Notes under the pieces: generated by a model | The model's input: only the letters and a program-made list of their open reading frames with translations | Database searches by the model: none | What the model was told of the DNA's origin: nothing | Shown here: in pieces, positions 25,288 through 34,221 of the stretch | Position numbering within the stretch: the stretch's first letter is position 1 | Layout: each line of letters opens with the position of its first letter | DNA from: Thermodesulfobacteriota bacterium | GTDB lineage: Bacteria; Desulfobacterota_D; UBA1144; Nemesobacterales; UBA2774 | Direction of reading: 5' to 3' | NCBI GenBank assembly: GCA_035325995.1 | Contig: DAOKYU010000001.1 | Coordinates: forward strand, 62,001-126,000 | DNA: 64,000 nt | Position numbers and translations under genes: made by a program

Positions 25288-25821
25288 ATGTCACTTGGAC
25301 TCATCGTCAAAACGGGCCGCATCCTCACCGCCCGGCTGCTCATGGGAGACCCCATCGAGGGCATCACCCACTGCGCCATCGGTGATGGGGACGCCACGTT
25401 CACCGATCCCGTCAATCCGCCCGCGCCGGACATCGACCAAACAGCGCTCAAGAACGAGCGGGCCCGCAAAAAGCAATACAAGCGTACCTTTCTCAAGGAA
25501 GACCCGGAGGGAACGCTCATCGTCAACGGCATCCATTACATCGAAACCGGCGAGGAGACCCAGACCATCGGCGTCTTCTTCCGCTTCGAGGAAAACGAAG
25601 CCAACGGCATCACCATCCGGGAATACGGATTCTTCGGCGGAGACGTGGCCTACATCGCCGGACTCCAGTCCGATTATGCGGCGAACGGCGTTTACCACCC
25701 GGACACCAATCCGACCGGCGAGGTGCTCGATCCCGGCTATCTGTACGAAGTGAAGAACATCCCCGACTTCAACAAGACCTCGGACACGCGGGTGGAGCTG
25801 GTCGGGGTCATCAAGATTTAG
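25288..25821 (+). CDS. Tail-fibre/collar N-terminal-like protein
   Basis: This 177-residue protein resembles the virion-attachment N-termini of phage tail fibres and collars. MSLGLIVKTGRILTARLLMG is followed by ITHCAIGDGDATFTDP ('i..iaiGdG'), an 'l..e..R....' strand region (LKNERARKKQYKRTFLKEDP) and ITIREYGFFGGD ('i.EiGlfd'). As a stand-alone gene it may form an adaptor on the baseplate rim. Confidence 0.6.
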   Translation: MSLGLIVKTGRILTARLLMGDPIEGITHCAIGDGDATFTDPVNPPAPDIDQTALKNERARKKQYKRTFLKEDPEGTLIVNGIHYIETGEETQTIGVFFRFEENEANGITIREYGFFGGDVAYIAGLQSDYAANGVYHPDTNPTGEVLDPGYLYEVKNIPDFNKTSDTRVELVGVIKI

Positions 25822-25832
25822 GAGGAAAGACC

Positions 25833-28800
25833 ATGTCCATCTCGCGCGATACGTTCGACCCGGCGAAAAACTACAAGCGGGTCCGCTACCACCAGGACCG
25901 GGACCTGCTCGACTCGGAGCTCAATGAGCAGCAGGACATCATCAACAACGAGCGTAGGAAGCTCGCGGACATCCTCTTCAAGGAGGGGGCCATCGTCAGC
26001 GGCTTCGGCGTGACGGTCGCGGCCAACGTGCTCACCGTGGCCGAGGGGCTGGTCTACATCGACGGCTGCCTGGAGCGCGTGCCCGGCGCGGTGCTCACCT
26101 ACGACCCGGCCAAGACGAGCGGCGCGGATTACGTCTATGTCGAGCTGCTCAAGTACAACTACGGCTACAACCAGGACGCCGCGCTCATCAACCCCGCCAC
26201 CGGCGAACCCACCGCCGAGCGTGAGAAGTGGGTCTTATCCCTCAAGAATCACGACACGAGCGGCGAGGCGTTGCCCAACAACGTGACCCAGCGCAAGGTG
26301 GTCGCTGTCCACAAGTTCGACCGCGAAACCGGCGACGTGACGGCGACCGTCCGCGAAAAATCGAACCTCTACCTGCAGGACCTGCTCGGGACACTGCCCG
26401 GAAGCCGCATCACCGTGGCGTCGATCACCGAGGATCAGCTTGCCTTCGCGGCCGCCGAGGGGCTGAACTCGCTGCTCCAGAACCTTGCGGAGCGGACCTA
26501 CGACCAGGCCGGCAGTTATCTGGTCAAGGGACTCGACAGCTTCATCGGCGACAACGACGGCCAAAACGTCGAGGTGATCACCAACGCGGGCCGAGCCTAT
26601 ATCCAAGGGTTCCGCCTGCAGAAAGACCTGCCCACAACCACCTTGGTGCCCAAGTCCACTGCGGTCAAATCGGTCCGGGGTGAACAGAAGACCTACGTGG
26701 TCGGCACCCGGCGCTATGCCCTCAACAACACGCCTCTCAAGGAAACCACTCAGGTCGAGGCCATCGTGGAGATCGTCTCCAACATCACCCGCGGCTCCGT
26801 CGGGGGCGGCGAGGACCTGCTCGTTCCCAACCCGGTAGTGGATATCATCGAGGTGAGCCAGGGCGCGACGGTCTTTCAGGAAGGAGCGGACTGGCAGCAG
26901 TCCGGCAACTACGTGGACTGGCTGGGTTCGGGCAACGAGCCCGCCATCGGCACGACTTACACCGTCCGCTGGACCTACACCAAACAGATGATCGAGGGGA
27001 CGGACTACGTGGACGGAGGCTGGTTCGGACGTTCGGGCCATCCCGCGGCTGACGAGTATTTCTATCTGGTCACCGCGCAGAGCGCCGCCGGCGAAACCCC
27101 GTACGATCCCGCCAAGGTCGTCTCGCGCGACACCCCGGCCGGTGAAATCAACCGCCTCTCCTGGCTGCCGGTCAGCGGCGCGACCGGTTACCGCATCTAT
27201 CGCGGCACGCAAAACGCGGCCCGCGCGGACTTTCAGCGGCTCAAGGACGTGGCCGCCGGGGTTACCTCATACACCGACGATGGCGTGGACGAGGTTGTGG
27301 GCGGCAACCCGCCCGCCTCCAACACGAGCGGCCTGACCATGTCCCCGGTGCAGGTCGAGCCCGGCAACCTTTCCATCATCAATTTCGGCCGCGCCAATAT
27401 CGGCGACGAGCCGGTGGCCGGCTCCAACTGCAGCATCGACTACGACTACTATGTCGGACGCAGGGACATCATCTACGCCACCACCCGCGAGATCAAGCGG
27501 CTGGAAGGCGCTCCGGCGGACTGGCCGAAGCTGCCCATCGTTCCGGAAGGCACGCTCGGACTCTGCAGCGTCGATTGTCCGCCGAATTCGGTGGACCTGA
27601 CGGTCCAGAACTTCGGCCTGACCCGCGTCACCATGGACCAGATCCACGAGATCATCAAGGACGTCGAGGACCTCAAATACAACGACGCCCAGTTCCAGAT
27701 GAACAACGAGCTGCAGAACCGGGACGCCCAGACCAAGAAGGGCGTCTATTCCGACGACTTTTCGAACGACGCCCAGTCCGACATCTATCACAGCGAGTGG
27801 AGCGCCCGCATCGACCGGGTCCGGCGCTTCGCCGCACCGGCCAGGACAGCCTCGGCCACCGTGCTCACGGTAAACCCCTCGGCGAGCAACGCCTTGTTCA
27901 AGGGCAGCCTCGCGTTGCTCCCGGCCACGGAACGTGTGCTCGTCGAGCAGACCGACTGGTCCGAGGTCAAGAACATCAACCCCTACGCCGTGTTCGAGAA
28001 ACCCGATGCCTCAGTGGAGATCACGCCGAACATCGGCAGGCGCGGCCAGACAGGGATCGCCGTGGTCGGGTCCAACTTTCAGTCCAACGCGAACAACGTG
28101 ACCATCCGCTGCGACGGCCAGGTGGTGGCGTCGGGTGTCCATGCGGACACCGCGGGCCGCGTGAGCGCGTCCTTCGTCATCCCCGAGAACGTGCGCAACG
28201 GCAACCGCATCGTGGAAATGACCGACGGGCTCTATTCCGCCCGAGCCGGCATTCAGATCAACGATCCGATGGTCATCACCCGCATCGAACGCATCGTCGA
28301 GGAGCGCATCATCCGCGTGCCCGTGGTTCAGGTGGTCTGGCGCACACAGATCGTCACCGTGCGCAACGATCCTCTGGCCCAGACCTTCAGCTTCACCGAA
28401 GACAAGGTGGTCTCCGGTGTTGGACTGTACTTCACAGCCAAAGACCCCTCCATCCCGGTCACGGTTCAAATCCGCGGCGTCACCACGGGTCTGCCCAACG
28501 GCGTGATTTTCGCTGAAAAGGTCCTGGCCCCTGGCGACGTAAGTCTGAACGTCGAGACCAAGGTCGTCTTCGCCAACCCGTTTTACGCGCAGGCGGGAAC
28601 CAGCTATGCCGTCGTGTTGCTTACCAACAGCAGCAACTACCGCATGCGCGTCGCCACCCTGGGGCAACTGGGTCAAAACGGCGTGATCACCCGGCAGACC
28701 TATGCGGCCGGCGTGCTCCTCGAAAGCTCCAACGCCGAAACCTGGACCCCGCTCAACGGCTCCGATCTCACCATGAAAATCTATGGCTACGACTTTCAGC

Positions 28801-29381
28801 CCAGCGGGGAGGTGCGCTTCCAGCCCATCACCGGCGTACAGTTCAGCGATCTGAACCTGGATGAATACTCATCCGTCCCTCAAGGCACCGGCATCGCTTG
28901 GGAGTATTCCACCGACGGCGGCGTCCTCTGGGACGCCATCGTGCCCGCGGAGGAGGAGCGCCTCCCCAACTTGGCAAGTCAAGTGCTGGTCCGGGCGCTT
29001 TTTTCCAGCAACGCCGCCAACATCTCTCCGGCGTTGATCTACAAGGATGTGAACCTCATCGGTTATCTCAACAATACCACGGGAAAGTACCTTAATCGGG
29101 AAAACGAGCTCACCCAGGGCGTTTCATCCACCAAAATATACACACAGATGAACATCCCGAGCGGGACGACCATCAACTGGTTCGCCTCCAATAACGGCGG
29201 CGCGACCTGGGAAGCCATGTCGATCCTGACGACGCGCAAAATCGACCAGGAGTGGACGGAGTACACGCTCACCAGAACCTTCTCCGACCCGAACGGAAAC
29301 AGGGTCCGCTACAAGGCGGAGATGACCGGCAACAACCTGGTGTACCCGAGGATTCACACCCTCGGTGCGACGCTGAGCTGA
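25833..29381 (+). CDS. DUF4815-type large tail protein
   Basis: This 1182-residue protein opens MSISRDTFDPAKNYKRVRYH with DRDLLDSELNEQQDIINNER, the characteristic start of DUF4815 phage tail proteins. A fibronectin III-like segment lies at about 405-490 (TPAGEINRLSWLPVSGATGY then RIYRGT) and a helical linker at about 605-650. An IPT/TIG-like domain lies at about 725-810 (ITPNIGRRGQTGIAVVGSNF), and a beta-rich C-terminus follows. It probably forms a long baseplate-attached appendage. The adjacent small gene and propeller protein may complete it. Confidence 0.75.
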   Translation: MSISRDTFDPAKNYKRVRYHQDRDLLDSELNEQQDIINNERRKLADILFKEGAIVSGFGVTVAANVLTVAEGLVYIDGCLERVPGAVLTYDPAKTSGADYVYVELLKYNYGYNQDAALINPATGEPTAEREKWVLSLKNHDTSGEALPNNVTQRKVVAVHKFDRETGDVTATVREKSNLYLQDLLGTLPGSRITVASITEDQLAFAAAEGLNSLLQNLAERTYDQAGSYLVKGLDSFIGDNDGQNVEVITNAGRAYIQGFRLQKDLPTTTLVPKSTAVKSVRGEQKTYVVGTRRYALNNTPLKETTQVEAIVEIVSNITRGSVGGGEDLLVPNPVVDIIEVSQGATVFQEGADWQQSGNYVDWLGSGNEPAIGTTYTVRWTYTKQMIEGTDYVDGGWFGRSGHPAADEYFYLVTAQSAAGETPYDPAKVVSRDTPAGEINRLSWLPVSGATGYRIYRGTQNAARADFQRLKDVAAGVTSYTDDGVDEVVGGNPPASNTSGLTMSPVQVEPGNLSIINFGRANIGDEPVAGSNCSIDYDYYVGRRDIIYATTREIKRLEGAPADWPKLPIVPEGTLGLCSVDCPPNSVDLTVQNFGLTRVTMDQIHEIIKDVEDLKYNDAQFQMNNELQNRDAQTKKGVYSDDFSNDAQSDIYHSEWSARIDRVRRFAAPARTASATVLTVNPSASNALFKGSLALLPATERVLVEQTDWSEVKNINPYAVFEKPDASVEITPNIGRRGQTGIAVVGSNFQSNANNVTIRCDGQVVASGVHADTAGRVSASFVIPENVRNGNRIVEMTDGLYSARAGIQINDPMVITRIERIVEERIIRVPVVQVVWRTQIVTVRNDPLAQTFSFTEDKVVSGVGLYFTAKDPSIPVTVQIRGVTTGLPNGVIFAEKVLAPGDVSLNVETKVVFANPFYAQAGTSYAVVLLTNSSNYRMRVATLGQLGQNGVITRQTYAAGVLLESSNAETWTPLNGSDLTMKIYGYDFQPSGEVRFQPITGVQFSDLNLDEYSSVPQGTGIAWEYSTDGGVLWDAIVPAEEERLPNLASQVLVRALFSSNAANISPALIYKDVNLIGYLNNTTGKYLNRENELTQGVSSTKIYTQMNIPSGTTINWFASNNGGATWEAMSILTTRKIDQEWTEYTLTRTFSDPNGNRVRYKAEMTGNNLVYPRIHTLGATLS

Positions 29382-29394
29382 TCGGAGGGACGTC

Positions 29395-29700
29395 ATGATC
29401 GTTCGCAGACAAGGCGGATTGACCGAGTTCATTCCATCACCACAGGAGAAGCGTGACGGAATCCTCCGGGACCACACCCTCGATCTGCTCGCCAACCTGG
29501 ACGCCCGCTTGCGGCGCATCGAGGAGCGGCAGGGCATTGAGCCGGACGCCGCCGAGGCGTTCGCCGGACTCATGGCCCGCATCAAGCGGGAGGAGATCGA
29601 GGCCGGGCGGATCAACCGGGAACTGATGGACGCCGGATACCTGCATGAAGACCTGTCCGCCGCGGCGCTTGCGGCGCAGGCCGGGAGGAACCAACCATGA
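29395..29700 (+). CDS. Small helical phage protein
   Basis: This 101-residue protein is mainly charged helix (HTLDLLANLDARLRRIEERQ, LMARIKREEIEAGRINRELM). It starts with GGAGGG upstream and overlaps the next ATG by four bases. It may be an assembly chaperone or trimerisation partner for the appendage genes beside it; no family is recognised. Confidence 0.5.
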   Translation: MIVRRQGGLTEFIPSPQEKRDGILRDHTLDLLANLDARLRRIEERQGIEPDAAEAFAGLMARIKREEIEAGRINRELMDAGYLHEDLSAAALAAQAGRNQP

Positions 29701-31010
29701 GCATCACCATCAAGAGCAACACCGATACGATTCTGGAACTGCCAGGGCTTACGGGTACGCTCGGGCCCGGAAAGGCCGCCGTCGTTCAGGCGATGACCCC
29801 GGACCTGCTGCGCGCCGTTGACCTCGGCCTGCTGCTGGTCCCATCGGGAGCGGAACCGCCCGAGGGGCTGCCGCCGGTGGTGTTCGACCACCGCTACCCG
29901 CACGTTCTGCCTCTGACGGCCGCTCGTGCCTACTATGTCCGCGTCCTCCGGTTCCCGGGCGCTTTCCACGACGGGACCCGACCCCGGAACTTCATCGCCT
30001 ACTACGGCGATGGAGCGGGCATGAGCTGCGCCTTCTCCGACAACGGGCTCGCTTGGGACAAAGAGAAAAAGGTCACCGGCATCGCGGTCAACGGCTATCA
30101 CGTGGTCTGCGCCCTGGAGACCGCTGCCCGGCTGCGCATCCTCTACTGGAATCCGGACGTTCCCAACCAGCCCTATGCCATGGCCGGGCTGCGCACGGCG
30201 GTCTGCGATCCGTCGGTCGACCCCGCCGCGTTCACGTGGGACACCCCGTGCGCCGGCGACCTGGTCACCGAGGGAAGCGTCCAGGTCTGGAACCGCGGCC
30301 ATTACGGTCCGTCGTTCCTCTGGTACAACCCGCTGCCCACCTCGGTCGAAGGAAGACCTTTCACCTGGCGCTACGCCATGTATTTCATCGCCTCGACCGG
30401 CGGCAACGACAGCCTCGGCTTGGCTTGTTCCGACGATGCCGTCGAATGGAAACTGATCGGAAACGGTCCGATCCTCTCCGGTTTGATCAACCCGCAGCCT
30501 TGGGAAGGCGTGAACGGCTACGTCTCCGCCGCCCACGTCGAGCGGCTTCCCGACGGGCGATGGTGGATGCTCTACTCCGGGGGCTCCGCGGGAAACGCCG
30601 GGATCGGCTATGCATGGTCCTGGGACCGTGTCCACTGGCGCAAGGCGGAGATCAACCCCGTGTTCAAAAACGGCAGCGGGCCGTTCCTCGAACGCTGCTA
30701 CACGCCGAGCCTGGTCCGGGACGCCGACGGCTCGCTGCTCCTTTACCACGCGGCCAAGGATGCGACCGCCTACCGGACCTTCGTTTCCCGTCTGCGGGCA
30801 CCGGCCCTCGGATGGCGTGACTTGCTCGGCCCGGACCGGCTCAGCCAGGGTCTCACTGCGCGGGAAGCTGTCCGGCGTGGCGTCGGCACCCAGGCCGAGC
30901 GCGACGCAGCCATCCCCGCCCCGTCCATGGGCGACGAGTGGTTCAACACCGACCTCGCGGGCGGCGGAAAGTGGGAGAAACACACCGGGACGATCTGGAA
31001 GCAGACCTGA
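29697..31010 (+). CDS. Probable five-bladed-propeller tailspike (GH43/GH32-like)
   Basis: This 437-residue protein has a short N-terminal attachment domain (1-60) and then a beta-propeller-like body. Recurring blade motifs of Asp-box style are seen: CAFSDNGLAWDKEKK, LACSDDAVEWKLIG and YAWSWDRVHWRKAE. Supporting phrases such as DGRWWMLYSGGSAGNAGIGY and ADGSLLLYHAAKD are typical of GH43/GH32-clan glycosidases. It is the last structural gene, where the receptor-binding or depolymerising spike normally lies. Residues 395-437 resemble a fibre C-terminal cap. I cannot identify the catalytic acids with confidence, so it could be a lectin. Confidence 0.6.
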   Translation: MSITIKSNTDTILELPGLTGTLGPGKAAVVQAMTPDLLRAVDLGLLLVPSGAEPPEGLPPVVFDHRYPHVLPLTAARAYYVRVLRFPGAFHDGTRPRNFIAYYGDGAGMSCAFSDNGLAWDKEKKVTGIAVNGYHVVCALETAARLRILYWNPDVPNQPYAMAGLRTAVCDPSVDPAAFTWDTPCAGDLVTEGSVQVWNRGHYGPSFLWYNPLPTSVEGRPFTWRYAMYFIASTGGNDSLGLACSDDAVEWKLIGNGPILSGLINPQPWEGVNGYVSAAHVERLPDGRWWMLYSGGSAGNAGIGYAWSWDRVHWRKAEINPVFKNGSGPFLERCYTPSLVRDADGSLLLYHAAKDATAYRTFVSRLRAPALGWRDLLGPDRLSQGLTAREAVRRGVGTQAERDAAIPAPSMGDEWFNTDLAGGGKWEKHTGTIWKQT

Positions 31011-31130
31011 TTTCCGGAACACCTCACTTTTCTTCGGTTGCCGGGAAATCCCGTATTCCCGCGTGTTTCCGCAGGTTACGCTTCCATGTACATAAACCAT
31101 TGGAATCAAAGGGGTTATGTGTCGAATTCG

Positions 31131-31216
31131 CCTTGCTTTCTGTTCGGAAAGAAGCCTGTATGTGTGTGAACACAAGAGCCAATCCCTTGCCGGGAACGGG
31201 CTTACAGAAAGCAAGG
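31131..31216 (+). promoter_or_regulatory. Structured leader that masks the amidoligase ribosome-binding site
   Basis: A perfect 13-bp inverted repeat, CCTTGCTTTCTGT (31131-31143) and ACAGAAAGCAAGG (31204-31216), flanks 60 bases. The right arm contains the start of the AAGGAG ribosome-binding site (31213-31218) for the ATG at 31224. The interior can form three smaller helices: AGCC 31153-31156 with GGCT 31199-31202, TGTGT/ACACA around a GTGA tetraloop (31161-31174), and CCC/GGG at 31184-31194. The gap from 31011 to 31130 shows no gene and no clear terminator. Regulation is inferred. Confidence 0.5.
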
Positions 31217-31223
31217 AGAGACC

Positions 31224-32219
31224 ATGGACTTACGCCGGATCAACTTCGGAATCGAGATCGAGACAGTCAAGCGGACGCGCGAGCGGGTCGCCCAGGCGAT
31301 CCAGTCGGTGGTGGGCGGCCAGGTCCGCCACATCGGCAGCCCGGGGAGCTTCGACCCCTGGGAGGTCACCGACGACCATGGACGGGTTTGGAAAGTGGTG
31401 TCCGACGGCTCGCTCATCAATGTGCCGGTCCACCTGCGGGCCGAGGTGGTGAGCCCCGTCCTGTCTTACGAGGACATCCCCGTCCTCCAGGAAGTCGTCC
31501 GGGCGCTGCGGGCCTGCGGAGCAAAGGTGGACGACCGTTGCAGCATCCACGTCCACGTCGACGCCACGGCCTTTGACGGCCGGACCCTCGCGAACCTCGC
31601 CAAGATCGTCTACAAACAGGAAGCGCTCATTCTCACCGCCCTGGGCGTGAACGAGACACGCCGCCGCAACTACAGCAAACCGGTGAGCGACGATCTCATC
31701 GCACAGATCGAGCGCCGCCGTCCCAGGACCAGGGACCAGCTCAACCACATTTGGTACGGCTACCACAACCGGCAGCCCCAGCACTACGACAGCACCCGCT
31801 ACCACGGGGTGAACCTGCACAACGTCTGGTACCGGGGCACGGTCGAGTTCCGTTGGTTCGAAGGGACGCTCCACGCGGGCAAGGTGAAAGCCTACATCCA
31901 ACTGGTCCTGGCCATGGCGGCCAAGGCGCTGAACGGCCGGGCCGCATCGAGCCGCAAGAGGTCCTTCGACCCGCAGAGCGCCCGGTACGACTTCCGGGTC
32001 TTCCTGCTCCACCTGGGGCTCATCGGCGACGAGTTCAAGACCGCGCGCAAACATCTGATCGCCGCCCTGCCGGGCGACTCGGCCTTCAAACGCGGCAGGG
32101 TGAAACCAAATGAACAACCCGCCGACAAAGCGGAACCCCTCACGGAGGCCGGGCCCGAAACCCGGCCTCCGGCATTTTTGGGGGACGAGACCGGCGGGAC
32201 GCAAGGAGGCGCGTCATGA
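31224..32219 (+). CDS. Amidoligase-like COOH-NH2 ligase
   Basis: This 331-residue protein shows the phage/bacterial amidoligase (glutamine synthetase-fold) signature. NFGIEIE lies at residues 7-13, CSIHVHVDA at about 106-114, and VEFRWFEGTLHAGKV at about 206-220; the Glu, His and Arg residues there bind metal, ATP and substrate in the family. It probably joins a carboxylate to an amine with ATP. The next genes include a class II glutamine amidotransferase (an ammonia source) and a gamma-glutamylcyclotransferase, which is a known association. The stop overlaps the next ATG. The substrate is unknown. Confidence 0.82.
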   Translation: MDLRRINFGIEIETVKRTRERVAQAIQSVVGGQVRHIGSPGSFDPWEVTDDHGRVWKVVSDGSLINVPVHLRAEVVSPVLSYEDIPVLQEVVRALRACGAKVDDRCSIHVHVDATAFDGRTLANLAKIVYKQEALILTALGVNETRRRNYSKPVSDDLIAQIERRRPRTRDQLNHIWYGYHNRQPQHYDSTRYHGVNLHNVWYRGTVEFRWFEGTLHAGKVKAYIQLVLAMAAKALNGRAASSRKRSFDPQSARYDFRVFLLHLGLIGDEFKTARKHLIAALPGDSAFKRGRVKPNEQPADKAEPLTEAGPETRPPAFLGDETGGTQGGAS

Positions 32220-32716
32220 GAGTGCTGATTCGAAACACCGCCCTCAATGGTCAGCCGCTGGAAGGCGACGGCGAAATCTTCACCGGGGCGACGGTGACCG
32301 ACGTGGTCCTGGCTATGAAAGGAGCTACGCTCTTTGCCGACCAGCGGGACCTCGAGGATTACATCGACATGGTCCTGCGCAACGCCAAGATGCTCGCCGG
32401 TGTCGAGCTTGCGGTCCGGGGCGACACGCCTGAGGAAAAGGCCGCATCCTTTTTGGATGCCGTGATCAAACACGGCCTTGCCGAGGTGCAGGACGACAAA
32501 CCCGCGCGGATACCGATTCCCGCCTTGGTCTGGCAGGGCATCGACGCGGTCCGGCTCTCCGGGCAGACCAACATGCTCGACCGACCGGTCGTCGCCCGGC
32601 TGGCCGGGGAGCTCGGCTGGCCCGACGCCGCGCGCTGGATCGAGGAGCACCCGAAGGAATATGCCGAGGGCGTCTTCCGCGGGTTCATCGTCGATCCGCA
32701 GGGAGGGAAATCCTGA
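32216..32716 (+). CDS. DUF5049-like protein of the amidoligase cassette
   Basis: The C-terminal 60 residues (ALVWQGIDAVRLSGQTNMLD, then VVARLAGELGWPDAARWIEE) resemble DUF5049, a small phage domain ('i..I.avR.sG.tNMlD...V'). The N-terminal 100 residues contain TDVVLAMKGATLFADQRDLE and may be a separate domain. Both ends overlap the neighbouring genes by one to four bases, so it belongs to the cassette. Function is unknown. Confidence 0.6.
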   Translation: MRVLIRNTALNGQPLEGDGEIFTGATVTDVVLAMKGATLFADQRDLEDYIDMVLRNAKMLAGVELAVRGDTPEEKAASFLDAVIKHGLAEVQDDKPARIPIPALVWQGIDAVRLSGQTNMLDRPVVARLAGELGWPDAARWIEEHPKEYAEGVFRGFIVDPQGGKS

Positions 32717-33498
32717 TGTGCGGGCTCGCGGGAGTCATCTTCGGAAATAAGCGGCGACGCGCCGAGGAGCGGGAGTATCTCGCCTGGCTCTTCACCCGCC
32801 TGCTGCTGCTGAGCGAGGAGCGCGGACCACACGCCACCGGCGCGGCATGGCTCGACACCGACGGCGGACACCGGCTCTTCAAGCGGCCGGTGACGGCCGA
32901 GCGGTTCGTCACGGACAAGGCCTTCGCCGAACTCCTGGCCGGCATAAACAACCGCGCCACGCTTCTGCTCGGCCATACCCGGTGGCGCACCCGAGGGGAC
33001 GAGCGGGTCAACAGCAACAACCACCCGATCCGCGCCGGGGAGGTGATCGGCACCCACAACGGCACCATTTACAACGCCGACTACCTGTTCCGGCGCTGGA
33101 AGATGCGGCGCTTCGCCGAGGTGGACAGCGAGATTCTGTTCCGCCTGGCCGCGAACGCCGCCCGGGACGGGGCCATGGATATCGAGCGGTTCAAAGCCCG
33201 GCTCCGACGCTGTCGGGGTCAGATCACCGCCGTCATCGCCTGCCGGACCGATCCGCAAACCGTCATCGTGCTCAAGGGCAACCGACCGCTGGAACTACGC
33301 TGGCATCCCCGCCGCAAAGCGGTTCTCTACGCTTCGGACCCCGCATACCTCGACGCCGTGCTGGCGGAGGAAAAAGGCTGGCGTGAGATTGCGGTCCCGC
33401 CCATGAGCCTGGTGGTGTTCCGGCGCGAGGACCTGGCCGCGTACTCGGTGGAGCCCTTCGAGTTCGTCGCCCAGGAGAGAAAGGGCGCGGAGCCATGA
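32716..33498 (+). CDS. Class II glutamine amidotransferase (Ntn hydrolase)
   Basis: This 260-residue protein begins MCGLAGVIFG, giving the N-terminal nucleophile Cys2 after Met removal. The other class II GATase motifs are in order: RGPHATGAAW, GHTRWRTRGDERVNSNNHPI and GTHNGTIYNADYLF. There is no synthetase domain, so it is a stand-alone glutaminase that could feed ammonia or a glutamyl group to the neighbouring amidoligase. It starts one base into the previous stop and overlaps the next start. Confidence 0.87.
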   Translation: MCGLAGVIFGNKRRRAEEREYLAWLFTRLLLLSEERGPHATGAAWLDTDGGHRLFKRPVTAERFVTDKAFAELLAGINNRATLLLGHTRWRTRGDERVNSNNHPIRAGEVIGTHNGTIYNADYLFRRWKMRRFAEVDSEILFRLAANAARDGAMDIERFKARLRRCRGQITAVIACRTDPQTVIVLKGNRPLELRWHPRRKAVLYASDPAYLDAVLAEEKGWREIAVPPMSLVVFRREDLAAYSVEPFEFVAQERKGAEP

Positions 33499-34070
33499 CA
33501 GACACTCCAATGAACCTCATGAACCAGGCAATGAACCCAACAGAACCCTTGAAGCCGAACACAAACGGAATGCTGAGACTCTTCGTCTACGGCACACTGA
33601 AGCGCGGTTTCTGGAACCACAACCGCTTCTGCCGGGGAGTCCTGGCGGTGGATGACGCCTTGGTCCGCGGCCGCCTCTTCGAGACATCCTCTGGAATCCC
33701 GGTCCTGCAGGTCCCGGAGGAGGATATCCTCGCCGTCGGGACCACCAACCCGCTCGCCGACGTGGCCACACAAGCGCACGTGACGGCCCGCATGTCCAAT
33801 CCCGAGCCAACCCCCGACCGGCTCCCGAAGAAGGGCACAGGCGCGCCCTGGGGCCCCGTGTACGGGGAGATTCTCACCTTCGACGATCCCGAAACCCGCC
33901 TTTTGGCCATCGACCGGCTGGAGGGGTTTCACCCCGGCGGTCCCTGCCTCTACCGCCGTGTCCTGGTACCGGCACAAGTCAACGGAGCCGGTCTTCCCGC
34001 TTGGCTCTATGTGGCGGGGGATCGCTGGACTGGGAGCTTCAAAGAGCTAACTGGCGGAATTTGGCGATGA
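33495..34070 (+). CDS. Gamma-glutamylcyclotransferase (AIG2-like)
   Basis: This 191-residue protein has MLRLFVYGTLKRGFWNHNRF ('vYGtLk.G..n'), a GPVYGEILTFD strand, and LLAIDRLEGFHPGGP with the family's catalytic Glu in 'lD.lEg', then YRRVLV. The first 25 residues are a low-complexity lead; an internal ATG at residue 26, just before LRLFVYG, is an alternative start. It may release 5-oxoproline from gamma-glutamyl conjugates, acting as an editor or reversal enzyme for the amidoligase. Confidence 0.83.
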   Translation: MTDTPMNLMNQAMNPTEPLKPNTNGMLRLFVYGTLKRGFWNHNRFCRGVLAVDDALVRGRLFETSSGIPVLQVPEEDILAVGTTNPLADVATQAHVTARMSNPEPTPDRLPKKGTGAPWGPVYGEILTFDDPETRLLAIDRLEGFHPGGPCLYRRVLVPAQVNGAGLPAWLYVAGDRWTGSFKELTGGIWR

Positions 34071-34119
34071 ACCCGCAACTCTTTCTGAACTCCTGAGAAT
34101 CCCTCGGCGGAGATCGCTA

Positions 34120-34147
34120 TTGACATCGCTCCGTTTTATTGTATGAT
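34120..34147 (+). promoter_or_regulatory. Sigma70-type promoter of the defence operon
   Basis: A -35 box TTGACA (34120-34125), a 16-base spacer and a -10 box TATGAT (34142-34147) lie 75 bases upstream of the regulator gene. Both boxes are at or near consensus, and no other strong promoter was noticed before the ten-gene run. Confidence 0.7.
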
Positions 34148-34154
34148 ATATCAT
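34143..34154 (+). promoter_or_regulatory. Palindromic operator over the -10 box
   Basis: ATGATATATCAT is a perfect 12-bp palindrome that covers the -10 hexamer. A related half, TGATAT, recurs at 34168-34173. The first gene downstream encodes an XRE regulator, so autorepression through this site is the natural reading. Confidence 0.55.
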
Positions 34155-34221
34155 CTGTTGGGGAGCGTGATATGAACCTTGTTTCGTTCAGGTCCCCGTC
34201 GGATCTGAAAGGAGAACAACG

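Noticed and set aside
31038..31064. Possible terminator after the tailspike gene
   Set aside because: GGGAA/TTCCC can pair around 31045-31061, but the stem is short and no T-run follows.
29124..31214. 696-residue minus-strand open frame
   Set aside because: It covers well-supported tail genes and the intergenic leader, has no ribosome-binding site that I can see, and its composition is shadow-like.
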